Positions 1 through 9,130 of a stretch of 64,000 nucleotides of DNA are shown here, one piece after another. The notes beneath the pieces are model-generated. The model saw nothing but the letters and a program-made list of their open reading frames with translations. It was not told the DNA's origin and ran no database searches. This DNA is from Pseudarthrobacter sp. SSS035 (GTDB lineage: Bacteria > Actinomycetota > Actinomycetes > Actinomycetales > Micrococcaceae). A program made the translations under genes and the position numbers. Position 1 is the stretch's first letter. Each line of letters starts with the position of its first letter. The stretch is taken from positions 3,720,001 to 3,784,000 of the forward strand of contig NZ_CP096882.1 in NCBI RefSeq assembly GCF_023273875.1, read 5' to 3'.

Positions 1-1069
1 CCGCGGACAGGGGCTCCGCCGTCCGGACGCCAAACTTCACCGTCTCCGAACCGGGGGCGCTGGTCAAACTGAACACCCGGCGTCGGCCTTTGCCGTCAGA
101 CTTGGCGTGCGGCAGATCCAGTTCCATGTACTGCCCCGGCACAAACCGGACGGGCCGGGACGGTTCAAAGGCGAACTCTGTGGTGCTGGGCGTCAGGGGG
201 CGGGAGCCAGCGAACCGGAGCCTGAGCCCGCCACGCTGGCCCACGAGAAACGCCAGCAGGTTGCCGACCAGGAGGGCCAGCTCCGGCGAGTTGGCGATAA
301 AGCCGAAGTTGTACGGCACCGAGAACACCACACCAACCAGTGCGGCGAGCGCGAGCTGCTGCCAGCGGCGCGGCGCGAGGGTGAGTGGCTCCGTCAGCAT
401 AAAGCCGACGAAGAACAGCAGCGGCCGCTGCGCTAGGGCCTGCCAGAGTGCGCTGCCCAGGGTAAGCCCAGCCTGCAGCAGCTCAGCGCTCACAATTGAT
501 GTGGCAACCACAAGGAAGACGGCCGCCATGAGCAACTTACGCGTCCGGTAGAGCACCAGGAGGACGCCAGGGACCAGCAGCCAGAGCATGGCAGGTGTGG
601 CGGCCCACCACGTTGCGATGTTCAGCCCCGTCAGCCCGGTGACAAACGCCCCGGCGGCGGCGGGGTTGAAGATGTGCCGGCCACGCCAGGCCAGCGCGTA
701 TTTCGAGGCGGAGGCCAGCACGCAGGCCAGGGCCACCCCCGCCATATCCAGGGGCATAAAGGAGGGCCAGAAGAGGAAATACAGCAGCAGGCCGGTGATC
801 AGCGACGACTCGGAATGCGGGCGGACGTGGAAAAGCACAGCCAGCCCGCGGTTGGACACGTAGGTCAGGCCAAGGCACAGCACCAAGTGGACGAGCATCT
901 GCGGGATGCCGAACGTGAGCCAGCCAAGGGCATTGAGCAGGAGGCTGTACGCGGCAAGGGCTGCCAGAACCAGCAGGATCAGCCGGTACATCGTGTACTT
1001 GCCCAATAGGGTGTCAAGCCGGCCGGCAGTGAAAACGGCAGTTGCCTTGGGGGCGTCAACGGGGCTCAT
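1..1069 (-). CDS. RnfD/NqrB-like membrane protein fused to a ferredoxin-reductase-type domain (3' end outside window)
   Basis: The translation from ATG 1069 gives 356 codons without a stop, and the gene leaves the window at base 1. Residues about 25-280 are strongly hydrophobic with some eight membrane segments, and carry FNPAAAG (134-140) and FMLTEPLTLAP (223-233), which resemble the NqrB/RnfD family (proteins that carry flavin in the membrane). From about residue 288 the sequence turns into a flavodoxin-reductase FAD-binding fold: PGQYMELDLP (311-320) and RRVFSLTSAP (330-339), the usual RxxS flavin motif. So one polypeptide appears to join a membrane electron channel to an FAD/NAD(P)H reductase module. 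The start overlaps the apbE stop as ATGA. Electrons probably pass between a pyridine nucleotide or ferredoxin and the lipoprotein encoded two genes upstream; this direction is inference. The C-terminal NAD-binding part cannot be seen. Confidence 0.8.
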   Translation of the reverse strand, partial: MSPVDAPKATAVFTAGRLDTLLGKYTMYRLILLVLAALAAYSLLLNALGWLTFGIPQMLVHLVLCLGLTYVSNRGLAVLFHVRPHSESSLITGLLLYFLFWPSFMPLDMAGVALACVLASASKYALAWRGRHIFNPAAAGAFVTGLTGLNIATWWAATPAMLWLLVPGVLLVLYRTRKLLMAAVFLVVATSIVSAELLQAGLTLGSALWQALAQRPLLFFVGFMLTEPLTLAPRRWQQLALAALVGVVFSVPYNFGFIANSPELALLVGNLLAFLVGQRGGLRLRFAGSRPLTPSTTEFAFEPSRPVRFVPGQYMELDLPHAKSDGKGRRRVFSLTSAPGSETVKFGVRTAEPLSA

Positions 1070-1932
1070 GAGAACAGTGTCCCTTCAAATCCGGCCGAGT
1101 AGGCAGCAGCTCCATCAGAAAAAACCGTCAGCCAGGAAAAGTCGAAGCTCCGTTCCAGCTCTTTGCCGGGGACAAAGAACAGGGCGGTGGCCAGAGCATC
1201 GGCAACCATGGTGCTTTCTGCCATGGTCCACGTGGCGACCGCCGTGCTGACGGGCAGCCCTGTTGTGCCATCGAGCACATGGTGCAGGCCGTCGCCCCAC
1301 GCCCGTCTGTTTGAGGCTGACGCGCACAATGCGCCGCCTGCCAGCGGCACGGTCCCGATGGCCCTCGCCGGATCGTACGGGTGCTCCAACGCCACGGAGA
1401 CCGGATCAGGCCCGCGGTGCAGCAGGTCGCCGCTGGCATCAATCACGAAGGAGTCCACGCCGCAGGAGCGGAGCTCAATAGCGAGAAGGTCCACCAGCTG
1501 CCCCTTACCGGCGGCACCGATGTCCAGGACCAGGGGAGCGGTGGTGGTCAGCACGTTGCCGTCCCACGTCAGGACGTCCTCCCAGCGGGGTGCCGGAAGC
1601 GCGTTCCCTGCCGGCCGCAGGGAATAGGCGGCGTCGTACCCGAGGCGCTCCAGGCTGCCGCCGATCAGCGGCGTCATTGCACCGCCGGTGACCTCATACA
1701 GCGTGCGGTACAGCCGGCCAAGGTCCGCCGCTTCCGGCGGCAGCTCATACCGCCCGGGCTGGCGGGCCATGGCACCGACGGTCGAATCGGACCTAAACCG
1801 GGACCAGCCGCCGTCGTACCGCTCCACCAAGGCGAGCAGCCGGGCACGGACGCTGGCGTCAAGCGGACGGGGGGTGGAGATTTCCCAACGGGTTCCGATC
1901 CCGTCGAAGCGAAAGTCCTCCGGGTCCGGCAC
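1066..1932 (-). CDS. apbE: FAD:protein FMN transferase (ApbE family)
   Basis: This 288-residue protein transfers FMN from FAD onto Thr or Ser of target flavoproteins through a phosphoester bond, acting outside the membrane or at it. Family features visible: an N-terminal GTRWEI strand, LVLDIGAAGKGQLVDLLA (the conserved DxGaxxKGyavD loop) near residue 140, FVIDASGDLL shortly after, and a C-terminal stretch with TMAESTMVADALATALFF, matching the conserved metal-binding T/AD..ATA segment. No obvious signal peptide, unlike Gram-negative periplasmic ApbE. Start is GTG at 1932, three bases after the stop of the FMN-binding lipoprotein, so the three genes read as one transcript. Its clients are most likely its two neighbours. 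Confidence 0.92.
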   Translation of the reverse strand: MPDPEDFRFDGIGTRWEISTPRPLDASVRARLLALVERYDGGWSRFRSDSTVGAMARQPGRYELPPEAADLGRLYRTLYEVTGGAMTPLIGGSLERLGYDAAYSLRPAGNALPAPRWEDVLTWDGNVLTTTAPLVLDIGAAGKGQLVDLLAIELRSCGVDSFVIDASGDLLHRGPDPVSVALEHPYDPARAIGTVPLAGGALCASASNRRAWGDGLHHVLDGTTGLPVSTAVATWTMAESTMVADALATALFFVPGKELERSFDFSWLTVFSDGAAAYSAGFEGTLFS

Positions 1933-1935
1933 GGC

Positions 1936-2409
1936 CTACTGGGCCTCGGCCTTGATCTTGTCCAGGGCCTGGTTGAAGCCGCCGCTGGTGAGCGAGGATC
2001 CTGCCACCTTGGAGACGTTGAGTTCGTCGATGCTCTTACCCACAACCTGCGCTGCGATCCCGCCCGCGAATTCGCCCTGGAATTTCCGGGTGTTGGGGTT
2101 CGAGGGGTGCTGGGTGATGTTCACGGCCGTGACCGTGCCCGCGGCGAGCGTCAGCTCAACCCCCACGGTTTCGGTCCCGTTGGGGGAAACATAGGTGCCG
2201 TCAGCGCTGTAGGTGCCGTCCTGGTAGAGGGAGGCGCTGCTGGCCGGCGATGATGCCGTGCCGGAAGGGGCCGTGGTGGCGCCGGACGTGCTGTCGGAAG
2301 TCGCAGCGGGCGCCGCGGGCGTGGCCGAGGGCGCGCAGCCGGCCACCGTTCCAGCGAGGGACAGGCCGGCGATGCCGACGAAAACACTCTTGCGGACTGA
2401 CGGTCTCAT
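1936..2409 (-). CDS. FMN-binding lipoprotein (FMN_bind / RnfG-NqrC-like domain)
   Basis: 157 residues. The N-terminus is a lipoprotein signal with lipobox V22-A23-G24-C25, followed by an Ala/Thr/Ser-rich linker (26-60) and a small FMN-binding domain (about 60-157: DGTYSADGTYVSPNGT, VTAVNITQHP, VAGSSLTSGGFNQAL). In RnfG and NqrC the flavin is attached to the last residue of an SGAT motif before TS; here the equivalent block reads A-G-S-S-L-T-S (136-142), so Ser139 would be the attachment residue if the domain is flavinylated there. Separately the linker contains D39-S-T-S-G-A-T45, an exact match to the ApbE target pattern. First gene of the three-gene cassette, divergent from argS. It would act as the extracytoplasmic electron carrier. 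Confidence 0.85.
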   Translation of the reverse strand: MRPSVRKSVFVGIAGLSLAGTVAGCAPSATPAAPAATSDSTSGATTAPSGTASSPASSASLYQDGTYSADGTYVSPNGTETVGVELTLAAGTVTAVNITQHPSNPNTRKFQGEFAGGIAAQVVGKSIDELNVSKVAGSSLTSGGFNQALDKIKAEAQ

Positions 2410-2567
2410 GATGGGGCTCGTTTCGTGGGCTGGGTGCTTACGCTGTACTCAACGTCGGATTCAGCGTAATGGTTCACCCTGTGAATCAGCATTGCGTCCG
2501 CTGTGAGAAAAGTAGTTCGGAACCAGTCACGCACGACCCCCAAATTCGTCCCAGTGGCGGCCCCCGG

Positions 2568-2573
2568 TAGGCT
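2568..2573 (+). promoter_or_regulatory. -10 hexamer TAGGCT, leaderless argS
   Basis: TAGGCT lies 6 nt before the GTG start of argS, so transcription should begin at or next to the start codon. The GAGGGG between them is too close to the start to act as a ribosome binding site. Confidence 0.5.
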
Positions 2574-2579
2574 AGAGGG

Positions 2580-4229
2580 GTGACTCCCGAAGAACTCTCC
2601 CTCGCCATATCCGCCTGCCTGAAAGACGCCGTCGCCGCTGGCGAAATCGCGCTTTCCGCATCAGCTGTCCCTGATGAGGTGCGCGTGGAGCGACCGAAGA
2701 ACCGGGAGCACGGCGATTGGGCCACCAGCATAGCCCTCCAGCTGTCCAAGCAGGCCGGCACCAACCCGCGCGAATTCGCCACCATCCTGAGCGCCCGGCT
2801 GAAGTCCATCAACGGCGTCGCAGCCGTGGATATCGCCGGCCCCGGCTTCCTGAACATCACCGTGGACGCCGCCGCTGCGGGTGCCCTGGCGAAGGCCATC
2901 GTGGAAGCCGGACGTGACTACGGCACCACGACCACGCTCGCCGGCCACGTGGTGAACATGGAATTTGTGTCGGCGAACCCCACCGGTCCGCTGCACATCG
3001 GCCACACCCGCTGGGCAGCCTTGGGCGATGCCATCGCACGTGTGCTCCGTGCTTCGGGCGCGGAGGTCACCGCCGAGTACTACATCAACGACGCCGGTTC
3101 GCAGATGAACGTGTTCGCGAACTCTGTTTACTCACGGCTGCATGGACTTCCGGTGCCGGACGGCGGCTACCCGGGCCAGTACATCGCCGACCTCGGCCAC
3201 GACGTCCTCACCCAGCACCCCGACATCCGGGAACTCACCGAGGTCGCCGCACTTCCTGTCATCCGCGCCGCCGCCTACAAGGCCCAGATGAAGGACATCA
3301 AGGACACCCTTGCCGATTTTGGCGTTGCGTTTGACGTCTACTTCTCAGAACAGGAACTGCACGACGCCGGCCACATCGAAAGTGCCGTCGCCCGCCTTCG
3401 CGAGCAGGGCCACGTGTTCGACGACGGCGGTGCGGTCTGGTTGCGCACCACCGACTTCGGGGACGACAAGGACCGCGTGATGATCCGCGCGAACGGCGAA
3501 CCCACCTACTTTGCCGCGGACGCCGCGTACTACCTCTCCAAGAAGGACCGCGGCTTTACCGAAAAGATCTACCTCCTGGGCGCGGACCACCATGGTTACA
3601 TCAACCGCCTCAAGGCCATTGCGGCCTGTGCAGGCGATGATCCCGAGGTGAACATCGAGGTGCTGATCGGCCAGTTGGTGTCTGTTAACGGCGCCAAGCT
3701 GTCCAAGCGTGCCGGCAACATCATCGAGCTCAAGGACCTTATCGACTGGCTGGGCAAGGACGCCGTGCGGTACTCCCTGGCCCGCTTCCCGGCGGATTCC
3801 CCGCTCACCCTGGATCCCGACCTGCTGAAGAAGCACAGCAACGAGAACCCGGTCTTCTACGTCCAGTACGCCCATGCGCGTACCCGCGGCGCGGCCCGCA
3901 ACGCCGTGGCTGCAGGCGTGGACCGCAGCGCGTTCGAGGCCTCCCTGCTGGACCATGCCACAGAAAACGAATTGCTCTCCTACCTTGGCAGCTACCCGTC
4001 CATCGTGGCCAAGGCCGCGGAACTGCGTGAGCCGCACCGCGTGGCCCGCCATCTTGAGGTCATCGCCGGCGCCTACCACCGCTGGTACGACGCCTGCCGC
4101 ATCGCACCCATGGGTGACGAACCGGTGACCGACGTTAACCGCACGCGCCTGTGGCTGAACGACGCCACCAGCCAGGTGCTGGCCAACGGCCTGGACCTGC
4201 TGGGCGTATCCGCGCCGGAACGGATGTGA
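2580..4229 (+). CDS. argS: arginyl-tRNA synthetase
   Basis: 549 residues, the normal length for bacterial ArgRS. It charges tRNA-Arg with arginine in the cytoplasm. N-terminal add-1 domain (1-110), then the class I signature PTGPLHIGHTRW (HIGH at about 139), and the KMSKS equivalent KLSKRAG near residue 374; a C-terminal anticodon-binding DALR domain follows (about 425-549, VQYAHARTRGAARN). GTG start at 2580, without a useful Shine-Dalgarno but with a -10-like hexamer 6 nt upstream. It is followed within 5 bases by lysA, the same argS-lysA pair known from corynebacteria and mycobacteria, where it ties arginine supply to lysine and threonine biosynthesis. Confidence 0.97.
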   Translation: MTPEELSLAISACLKDAVAAGEIALSASAVPDEVRVERPKNREHGDWATSIALQLSKQAGTNPREFATILSARLKSINGVAAVDIAGPGFLNITVDAAAAGALAKAIVEAGRDYGTTTTLAGHVVNMEFVSANPTGPLHIGHTRWAALGDAIARVLRASGAEVTAEYYINDAGSQMNVFANSVYSRLHGLPVPDGGYPGQYIADLGHDVLTQHPDIRELTEVAALPVIRAAAYKAQMKDIKDTLADFGVAFDVYFSEQELHDAGHIESAVARLREQGHVFDDGGAVWLRTTDFGDDKDRVMIRANGEPTYFAADAAYYLSKKDRGFTEKIYLLGADHHGYINRLKAIAACAGDDPEVNIEVLIGQLVSVNGAKLSKRAGNIIELKDLIDWLGKDAVRYSLARFPADSPLTLDPDLLKKHSNENPVFYVQYAHARTRGAARNAVAAGVDRSAFEASLLDHATENELLSYLGSYPSIVAKAAELREPHRVARHLEVIAGAYHRWYDACRIAPMGDEPVTDVNRTRLWLNDATSQVLANGLDLLGVSAPERM

Positions 4230-4234
4230 AACTG

Positions 4235-5737
4235 ATGTCGGCACAGGAAATTTCAGCACTGGACTCAGCACACGACACCAACAGCCCATCCCCGCTGGCA
4301 CCCGAGTGGCTCGCCGTTCCCTCGGACCTGAATGCGCTCCACGAACCCATGTGGGCGCAGGATGTGCGGAAGAACGACGCCGGTGAGCTCGCCATCGATG
4401 GCATCGCCGTCAGCGAACTCAAGGCGCAGTTCGGCACGCCGCTCTTTGTGATGAGCGAGACAGACTTCCGGGCCCGCGCACGTTCCTTCAAGGACGCCTT
4501 TGATGCCGCGTTTGCCGACATCTGCGGGGGAGTGGACGTCTACTACGCGGGCAAGTCCTTCCTGTGCACCGCCGTAGCCGCCTGGGTGGCAGACGAAGGA
4601 CTCCGGCTGGACACGTGTTCCGGCGGCGAGCTCGCGGTGGCGGCCCGGGCCGGCATCAAGGGCGAAAACCTGGGCCTGCACGGCAACAACAAATCCGACG
4701 CCGAGATCAACCGCGCGTTGGATATGAAGCTGGGAAGAATCGTGGTGGACAGCCTCGATGAGCTGGACCGCGTTGCCAAAATCGCCTCGGACCGCGGCGA
4801 AATTGCCAACGTTATGCTGCGCCTGACTCCCGGCGTCCACGCGCACACCCACGAGTTCATCGCCACCGCCCACGAGGACCAGAAGTTCGGCCTCTCCATG
4901 GCCGGGGATACCACCGAGCAGGCCGGACTGTCAGCAGCGGAGGAGGCCGTGGCTGCGGCCACGGAATACGCCAGCATCGAACTGCTGGGCCTCCACTGCC
5001 ACATCGGCTCGCAGATCTTCGAGCCGGACGGCTTTGAACTCGCCGCGCAGAAGCTCCTGCGCTTCCACGCCGCCATGCAGGAAAAGTACTCCATCGTGAT
5101 GCCCGAGCTGGACCTCGGCGGCGGCTACGGCATTGCCTATACCCCGGTGGACACCCCGCGCCCCGCAGCTGACGTCGCGCAGGCGATGGCCGCCGTCGTG
5201 CGTTCCACGTGTGCTGAGCTGGGCATCACCGCCCCCCGGATTTCGATCGAACCCGGACGCGCGATCGTGGGCAGCACCACCTTCACGTTGTACGAGGTGG
5301 GTACCCTGAAAACTGTCCGCGTCGACGCGCCGGGGGATTCAGAGGCCAAGGAGAACGTTACGCATCCGCGCCGCTATGTGTCAGTGGACGGCGGCATGAG
5401 CGATAACGCCCGCCCGGTGCTCTACGACGCGGATTATTCGGCGATTCTGGCCTCCCGCACGTCCGCGGCGTCCCCGCAGCTGTCCCGCGTGGTGGGCAAA
5501 CATTGCGAGAGCGGCGACATAGTTGTTAGAGATGTATATCTGCCCGAGGACGTGGCAGCCGGTGATCTGCTTGCTGTACCGGGGACCGGCGCCTACTGCT
5601 GGGCCCTGTCAAGCAACTACAACTATCTGGCCCGGCCGGGCGTTGTCGCGGTGCGCGGCGGATCTGCCCGGCTGATTGTCCGCGGGGAAACCGAAGAAGA
5701 TCTGCTTAACCGCGACATGGGAGTGCCGAATGACTGA
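4235..5737 (+). CDS. lysA: diaminopimelate decarboxylase
   Basis: Catalyses the last step of lysine biosynthesis, meso-diaminopimelate to L-lysine plus CO2, with pyridoxal phosphate. The PLP lysine lies in DVYYAGKSFL (about residue 106). HCHIGSQI, the glycine loop ELDLGGGYGIAY, EPGRAIVG and the C-terminal CESGDIV (cysteine of the neighbouring subunit) are all present. 500 residues from ATG 4235; a GTG at 4226 in the same frame overlaps the argS stop and is an alternative start. The first 45 residues (Ser/Ala/Pro-containing) extend beyond the usual domain, as in other actinobacterial LysA. The stop overlaps the hom start by 8 bases, implying translational coupling. Confidence 0.96.
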   Translation: MSAQEISALDSAHDTNSPSPLAPEWLAVPSDLNALHEPMWAQDVRKNDAGELAIDGIAVSELKAQFGTPLFVMSETDFRARARSFKDAFDAAFADICGGVDVYYAGKSFLCTAVAAWVADEGLRLDTCSGGELAVAARAGIKGENLGLHGNNKSDAEINRALDMKLGRIVVDSLDELDRVAKIASDRGEIANVMLRLTPGVHAHTHEFIATAHEDQKFGLSMAGDTTEQAGLSAAEEAVAAATEYASIELLGLHCHIGSQIFEPDGFELAAQKLLRFHAAMQEKYSIVMPELDLGGGYGIAYTPVDTPRPAADVAQAMAAVVRSTCAELGITAPRISIEPGRAIVGSTTFTLYEVGTLKTVRVDAPGDSEAKENVTHPRRYVSVDGGMSDNARPVLYDADYSAILASRTSAASPQLSRVVGKHCESGDIVVRDVYLPEDVAAGDLLAVPGTGAYCWALSSNYNYLARPGVVAVRGGSARLIVRGETEEDLLNRDMGVPND

Positions 5738-7046
5738 ATTGCGAACCCTGAAAGTGGCCCTGCTGGGCTGTGGCAACGTTGGGGCCCAGGTTGCGCGGAT
5801 TCTCATTGAGGACGCCGACGCCCTTGCCGCCCGTACCGGGGCCCGCCTGCAGCTCAGCGGCATCGCGGTGCGCAACGTCAATGCCAAGCGGGATGTGGAC
5901 CTGCCGCAGGACCTCTTCACCACCGACGCCGACACCCTGGTCAAGGACGCCGACCTGGTGATCGAGCTTATGGGTGGGATCGAGCCTGCCCGTACGCTGA
6001 TCCTCTCCGCGCTGCGCAATGGCGCCTGTGTTGTCACCGGCAACAAGGCCCTGCTCGCCCAGGACGGCCCCACCCTCTACGAAGAGGCCGACAAGGCCGG
6101 CGTGCAGCTGTCCTACGAGGCCGCCGTCGCCGGTGCCATCCCCATCCTGCGCCCCATCCGGGACAGCCTGGCCGGAGACCGCATCACCCGCGTGCTGGGC
6201 ATCGTCAACGGCACCACCAACTTCATCCTGGACCAGATGGACTCCACCGGCGCGCAGTTCGCTGACGCCCTCGCCGAGGCCCAGCGCCTTGGCTACGCCG
6301 AAGCTGACCCCACCGCCGACGTCGAAGGCCACGACGCCGCCTCCAAGGCCGCCATTCTCGCGTCGCTGTCCTTCCACACCCGCTTCGCCCTGGAGAACGT
6401 CCACTGTGAAGGCATCACGTCCGTCAGCGCGGCGGACATCGCCGCTGCCAAGGACGCCGGATTTGTCATCAAACTGCTGGCCATCGCCGAAAAGCTCACG
6501 GATGCCGACGGCGGCGAAGGCGTTTCCGTGCGGGTGCACCCCACGCTGCTGCCTCGCGAGCACCCGCTGGCCGCCGTCCGCGGCGCGTTCAACGCAGTCT
6601 TCATCGAGGCGGAAAACGCCGGCGAGCTGATGTTCTACGGCCAGGGTGCCGGCGGAACTCCGACGGCGTCCGCCGTGCTGGGTGACCTTGTCTCAGCCGC
6701 CCGCCGCATTGTGCTGGGCGGACCCGGCCGCACGGAGACCACCACCGGCCACGTCCCGGCCCTGCCCATCGACTCAGCCATCACCAGCTACTACATCGGC
6801 CTGGACGTCGCTGACCAGCCCGGCGTTCTGGCCAGGATCGCCCAGCTCTTTGCGGAGCACGGTGTGTCCATCGAAATCATGCGGCAGACCATCCACCGGG
6901 ACGCAGAGTCCAACGTGGAGTCTGCCGAACTGCGGATCGTTACCCACCGCGCATCAGAGGCTGCCCTCGCAGCAACCGTCGAGGCCGTCAAGGGCCTGGA
7001 CGTCATCAATTCAGTGACATCCGTTCTGCGGGTAGAAGGAGTCTAA
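5730..7046 (+). CDS. hom: homoserine dehydrogenase
   Basis: Reduces aspartate semialdehyde to homoserine, the branch toward threonine and methionine. 438 residues. N-terminal Rossmann motif LLGCGNVGAQV (about 10-20), catalytic region GDRITRVLGIVNGTTNFI with the conserved GTTNFIL loop and ADPTADVEGHDAASK (substrate and metal site; the lysine is the general acid). C-terminal ACT domain from about residue 355 (YYIGLDVADQPGVLARIAQL), the site where threonine normally gives feedback inhibition. Start chosen at ATG 5730 inside the lysA end rather than the longer in-frame extension, because LRTLKVALLGCG directly follows. thrC starts on the base after its TAA. Confidence 0.96.
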   Translation: MTELRTLKVALLGCGNVGAQVARILIEDADALAARTGARLQLSGIAVRNVNAKRDVDLPQDLFTTDADTLVKDADLVIELMGGIEPARTLILSALRNGACVVTGNKALLAQDGPTLYEEADKAGVQLSYEAAVAGAIPILRPIRDSLAGDRITRVLGIVNGTTNFILDQMDSTGAQFADALAEAQRLGYAEADPTADVEGHDAASKAAILASLSFHTRFALENVHCEGITSVSAADIAAAKDAGFVIKLLAIAEKLTDADGGEGVSVRVHPTLLPREHPLAAVRGAFNAVFIEAENAGELMFYGQGAGGTPTASAVLGDLVSAARRIVLGGPGRTETTTGHVPALPIDSAITSYYIGLDVADQPGVLARIAQLFAEHGVSIEIMRQTIHRDAESNVESAELRIVTHRASEAALAATVEAVKGLDVINSVTSVLRVEGV

Positions 7047-8153
7047 GTGGCTCACCAATGGCGCGGCGTTATCCGCGAATACGCTGACCGGCTGCCCGTA
7101 ACGGAATCCACCAGGGTCATCACGCTGGGCGAAGGCGGCACTCCGCTGGTCCACGCGCAGAAGCTCTCCGAGCTCACCGGTTCCACGGTGTACCTGAAGG
7201 TCGAGGGGATGAACCCCACCGGTTCGTTCAAGGACCGTGGTATGACCATGGCCATGACCGCCGCCGTCGCGTCCGGCGCCAAGGCCGTGGTGTGCGCGTC
7301 AACCGGCAACACTTCAGCCTCCGCCGCGGCCTACGCCACCGCAGCGGGACTGAAATGCGCCGTGCTGGTCCCCGAAGGCAAGATCTCCATGGGCAAGCTG
7401 AGCCAGGCCATCGCGCACGGCGCCACGCTGCTCCAGGTAGACGGCAACTTCGATAACTGCCTGGACATTGCACGGAAGCTGGGGGAGTCCTACCCGGTGT
7501 TCCTGGTCAACTCCGTGAACCCGGCCCGCATCCAGGGCCAGAAGACGGGCGCGTTTGAGATTGTTGATTCGCTCGGCGATGCTCCGGACATCCACGTCCT
7601 GCCCGTAGGCAACGCCGGCAACATCACGGCGTACTGGAAGGGCTACAAGGAGTACTCGGCCCCGTTCGAATCCGACACGGCCGGAACCTTGCCCGCTGTG
7701 TCCACCAAGACCCCCCAGATGTGGGGCTTCCAGGCCGCCGGCGCGGCACCGTTCGTGGCGGGGCATCCCATCACGGAGCCGGACACCATCGCCACTGCCA
7801 TCCGGATCGGCAACCCGGCGTCCTGGGACGGTGCCATCGCGGCCCGTGACGAGTCCGGCGGATTCATCGACGCCGTGACTGACGAACAGATCCTGGATGC
7901 CCACCGCTGGCTGTCCGCCCGCGAAGGCGTTTTTGTGGAGCCCGGCTCCGCCGCCGGTGTGGCTGGCTTGCTCAAGAAGCACGCCGCCGGTGAAGTTCCG
8001 ACCGGCAAGACCATCGTCATCACCGTGACCGGCCACGGCCTCAAGGACCCCCAGTGGGCCCTCCGGACCGAGGACGGCAGTGAAGTGCAGCCGGTCAAGG
8101 TCTCGAACGACGTCGTGACGGTCGCAGCTGAACTGGGACTGGAAGAAAAGTAG
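7047..8153 (+). CDS. thrC: threonine synthase
   Basis: Converts O-phosphohomoserine to threonine with PLP. 368 residues, the compact actinobacterial form (about 350-370) lacking the long N-terminal domain of the E. coli type. PLP lysine K62 in NPTGSFKDRGM; phosphate-binding loop VGNAGNITAYWKGY; serine-type ASTGNTSASAAAYA. C-terminal VFVEPGSAAGVAGLL and GHGLKDPQWA are typical. GTG start at 7047 sits directly after the hom stop TAA, and thrB starts two bases after its own stop, so hom-thrC-thrB is a tightly packed threonine operon. Confidence 0.97.
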   Translation: MAHQWRGVIREYADRLPVTESTRVITLGEGGTPLVHAQKLSELTGSTVYLKVEGMNPTGSFKDRGMTMAMTAAVASGAKAVVCASTGNTSASAAAYATAAGLKCAVLVPEGKISMGKLSQAIAHGATLLQVDGNFDNCLDIARKLGESYPVFLVNSVNPARIQGQKTGAFEIVDSLGDAPDIHVLPVGNAGNITAYWKGYKEYSAPFESDTAGTLPAVSTKTPQMWGFQAAGAAPFVAGHPITEPDTIATAIRIGNPASWDGAIAARDESGGFIDAVTDEQILDAHRWLSAREGVFVEPGSAAGVAGLLKKHAAGEVPTGKTIVITVTGHGLKDPQWALRTEDGSEVQPVKVSNDVVTVAAELGLEEK

Positions 8154-8155
8154 CC

Positions 8156-9130
8156 TTGGAAACCACCTCGCCCACCGCCGTTGACCTGCCCGTCATCGAA
8201 GCAGGCCAGCGCGTCACTGTCAGGGTCCCGGCCACCAGCGCCAACCTCGGACCGGGTTACGACAGCCTGGGCCTCGCCCTGGCACTGCACGACACCCTGA
8301 CGGTGGAAAGCCTCGAATCCGCTGAGCTCATCTTCGAGCTCAGCGGCGAGGGGGCGGACACGCTGCCGCAGGACGCCAGCCACCTGGTGGTCAGGGCGAT
8401 GGAGGCTGCCTTTGCCCGGCTTGGTTACCGGCACGGGGGCCTCAGGATCACGGCGACGAACGTCAACCCCCATGGCCGGGGCCTGGGATCATCGGCGTCG
8501 GCAGTTGTGGCGGCCGTCTCGGCCGCCAATGCCATGCTGCCCGAAGCGGCGCGTCGCGGGCGGGACTGGATCCTGCAGTTGACCAGCGAGATGGAAGGCC
8601 ATCCGGACAACGTCGCGCCCGCGATTTTCGGCGGACTGGCGCTGTCATGGCAGGACAGTGACCGGTACAGCAGCACGTGCGCTACCGTGGCCGGTTCCGT
8701 GATTCCCATCGTTGCCGTCCCCGATTTTGAATTGTCCACCGAGGCCGCGCGCGCCCTGCTGCCGGCGTCTGTGGGCCACCATGCCGCGGCCATGAACTCC
8801 GGACGGGCTGCGCTGCTGATCCATGCGCTGACCCAGAAGCCCGAGTTTCTGCACGCCGGCACCGAGGATTACCTGCACCAGAGCTACCGGGCCGAGGCGA
8901 TGAGGCCCAGCGCGGCCCTCATCAGGGCACTGCGCAACGCGGGCCACGCGGCCGTGGTTTCGGGTGCCGGGCCTACGGTCCTGGTTCTCGCCGATGGTGA
9001 AGCCGATGCCGCCGAGGTCCTTGGGTTTATTGAGTCCTTTACAGAGGCGAACACGCCGGGCATCGGCTGGCGCGTGCTAAAGCTGGCAGTGGACGTCGAA
9101 GGTGCTAAGGTGGACTTGCACCGGCGGTAA
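8156..9130 (+). CDS. thrB: homoserine kinase
   Basis: Phosphorylates homoserine to O-phosphohomoserine, the substrate of ThrC. 324 residues, GHMP kinase family: motif 1 VPATSANLGPGYDSLGLAL, the ATP loop PHGRGLGSSASAVVAAV, and motif 3 VSGAGPTVLVLAD are all visible. Start is the rare TTG at 8156, two bases after the thrC stop; a later in-frame start would cut into the conserved strand. Cytoplasmic. It is the last biosynthetic gene before the rho leader. Confidence 0.95.
   Translation: METTSPTAVDLPVIEAGQRVTVRVPATSANLGPGYDSLGLALALHDTLTVESLESAELIFELSGEGADTLPQDASHLVVRAMEAAFARLGYRHGGLRITATNVNPHGRGLGSSASAVVAAVSAANAMLPEAARRGRDWILQLTSEMEGHPDNVAPAIFGGLALSWQDSDRYSSTCATVAGSVIPIVAVPDFELSTEAARALLPASVGHHAAAMNSGRAALLIHALTQKPEFLHAGTEDYLHQSYRAEAMRPSAALIRALRNAGHAAVVSGAGPTVLVLADGEADAAEVLGFIESFTEANTPGIGWRVLKLAVDVEGAKVDLHRR

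Noticed and set aside
2473..2485. TTCAC-CCT-GTGAA inverted repeat between the FMN lipoprotein and argS
   Set aside because: Only 5-bp arms; too short to call an operator without conservation.
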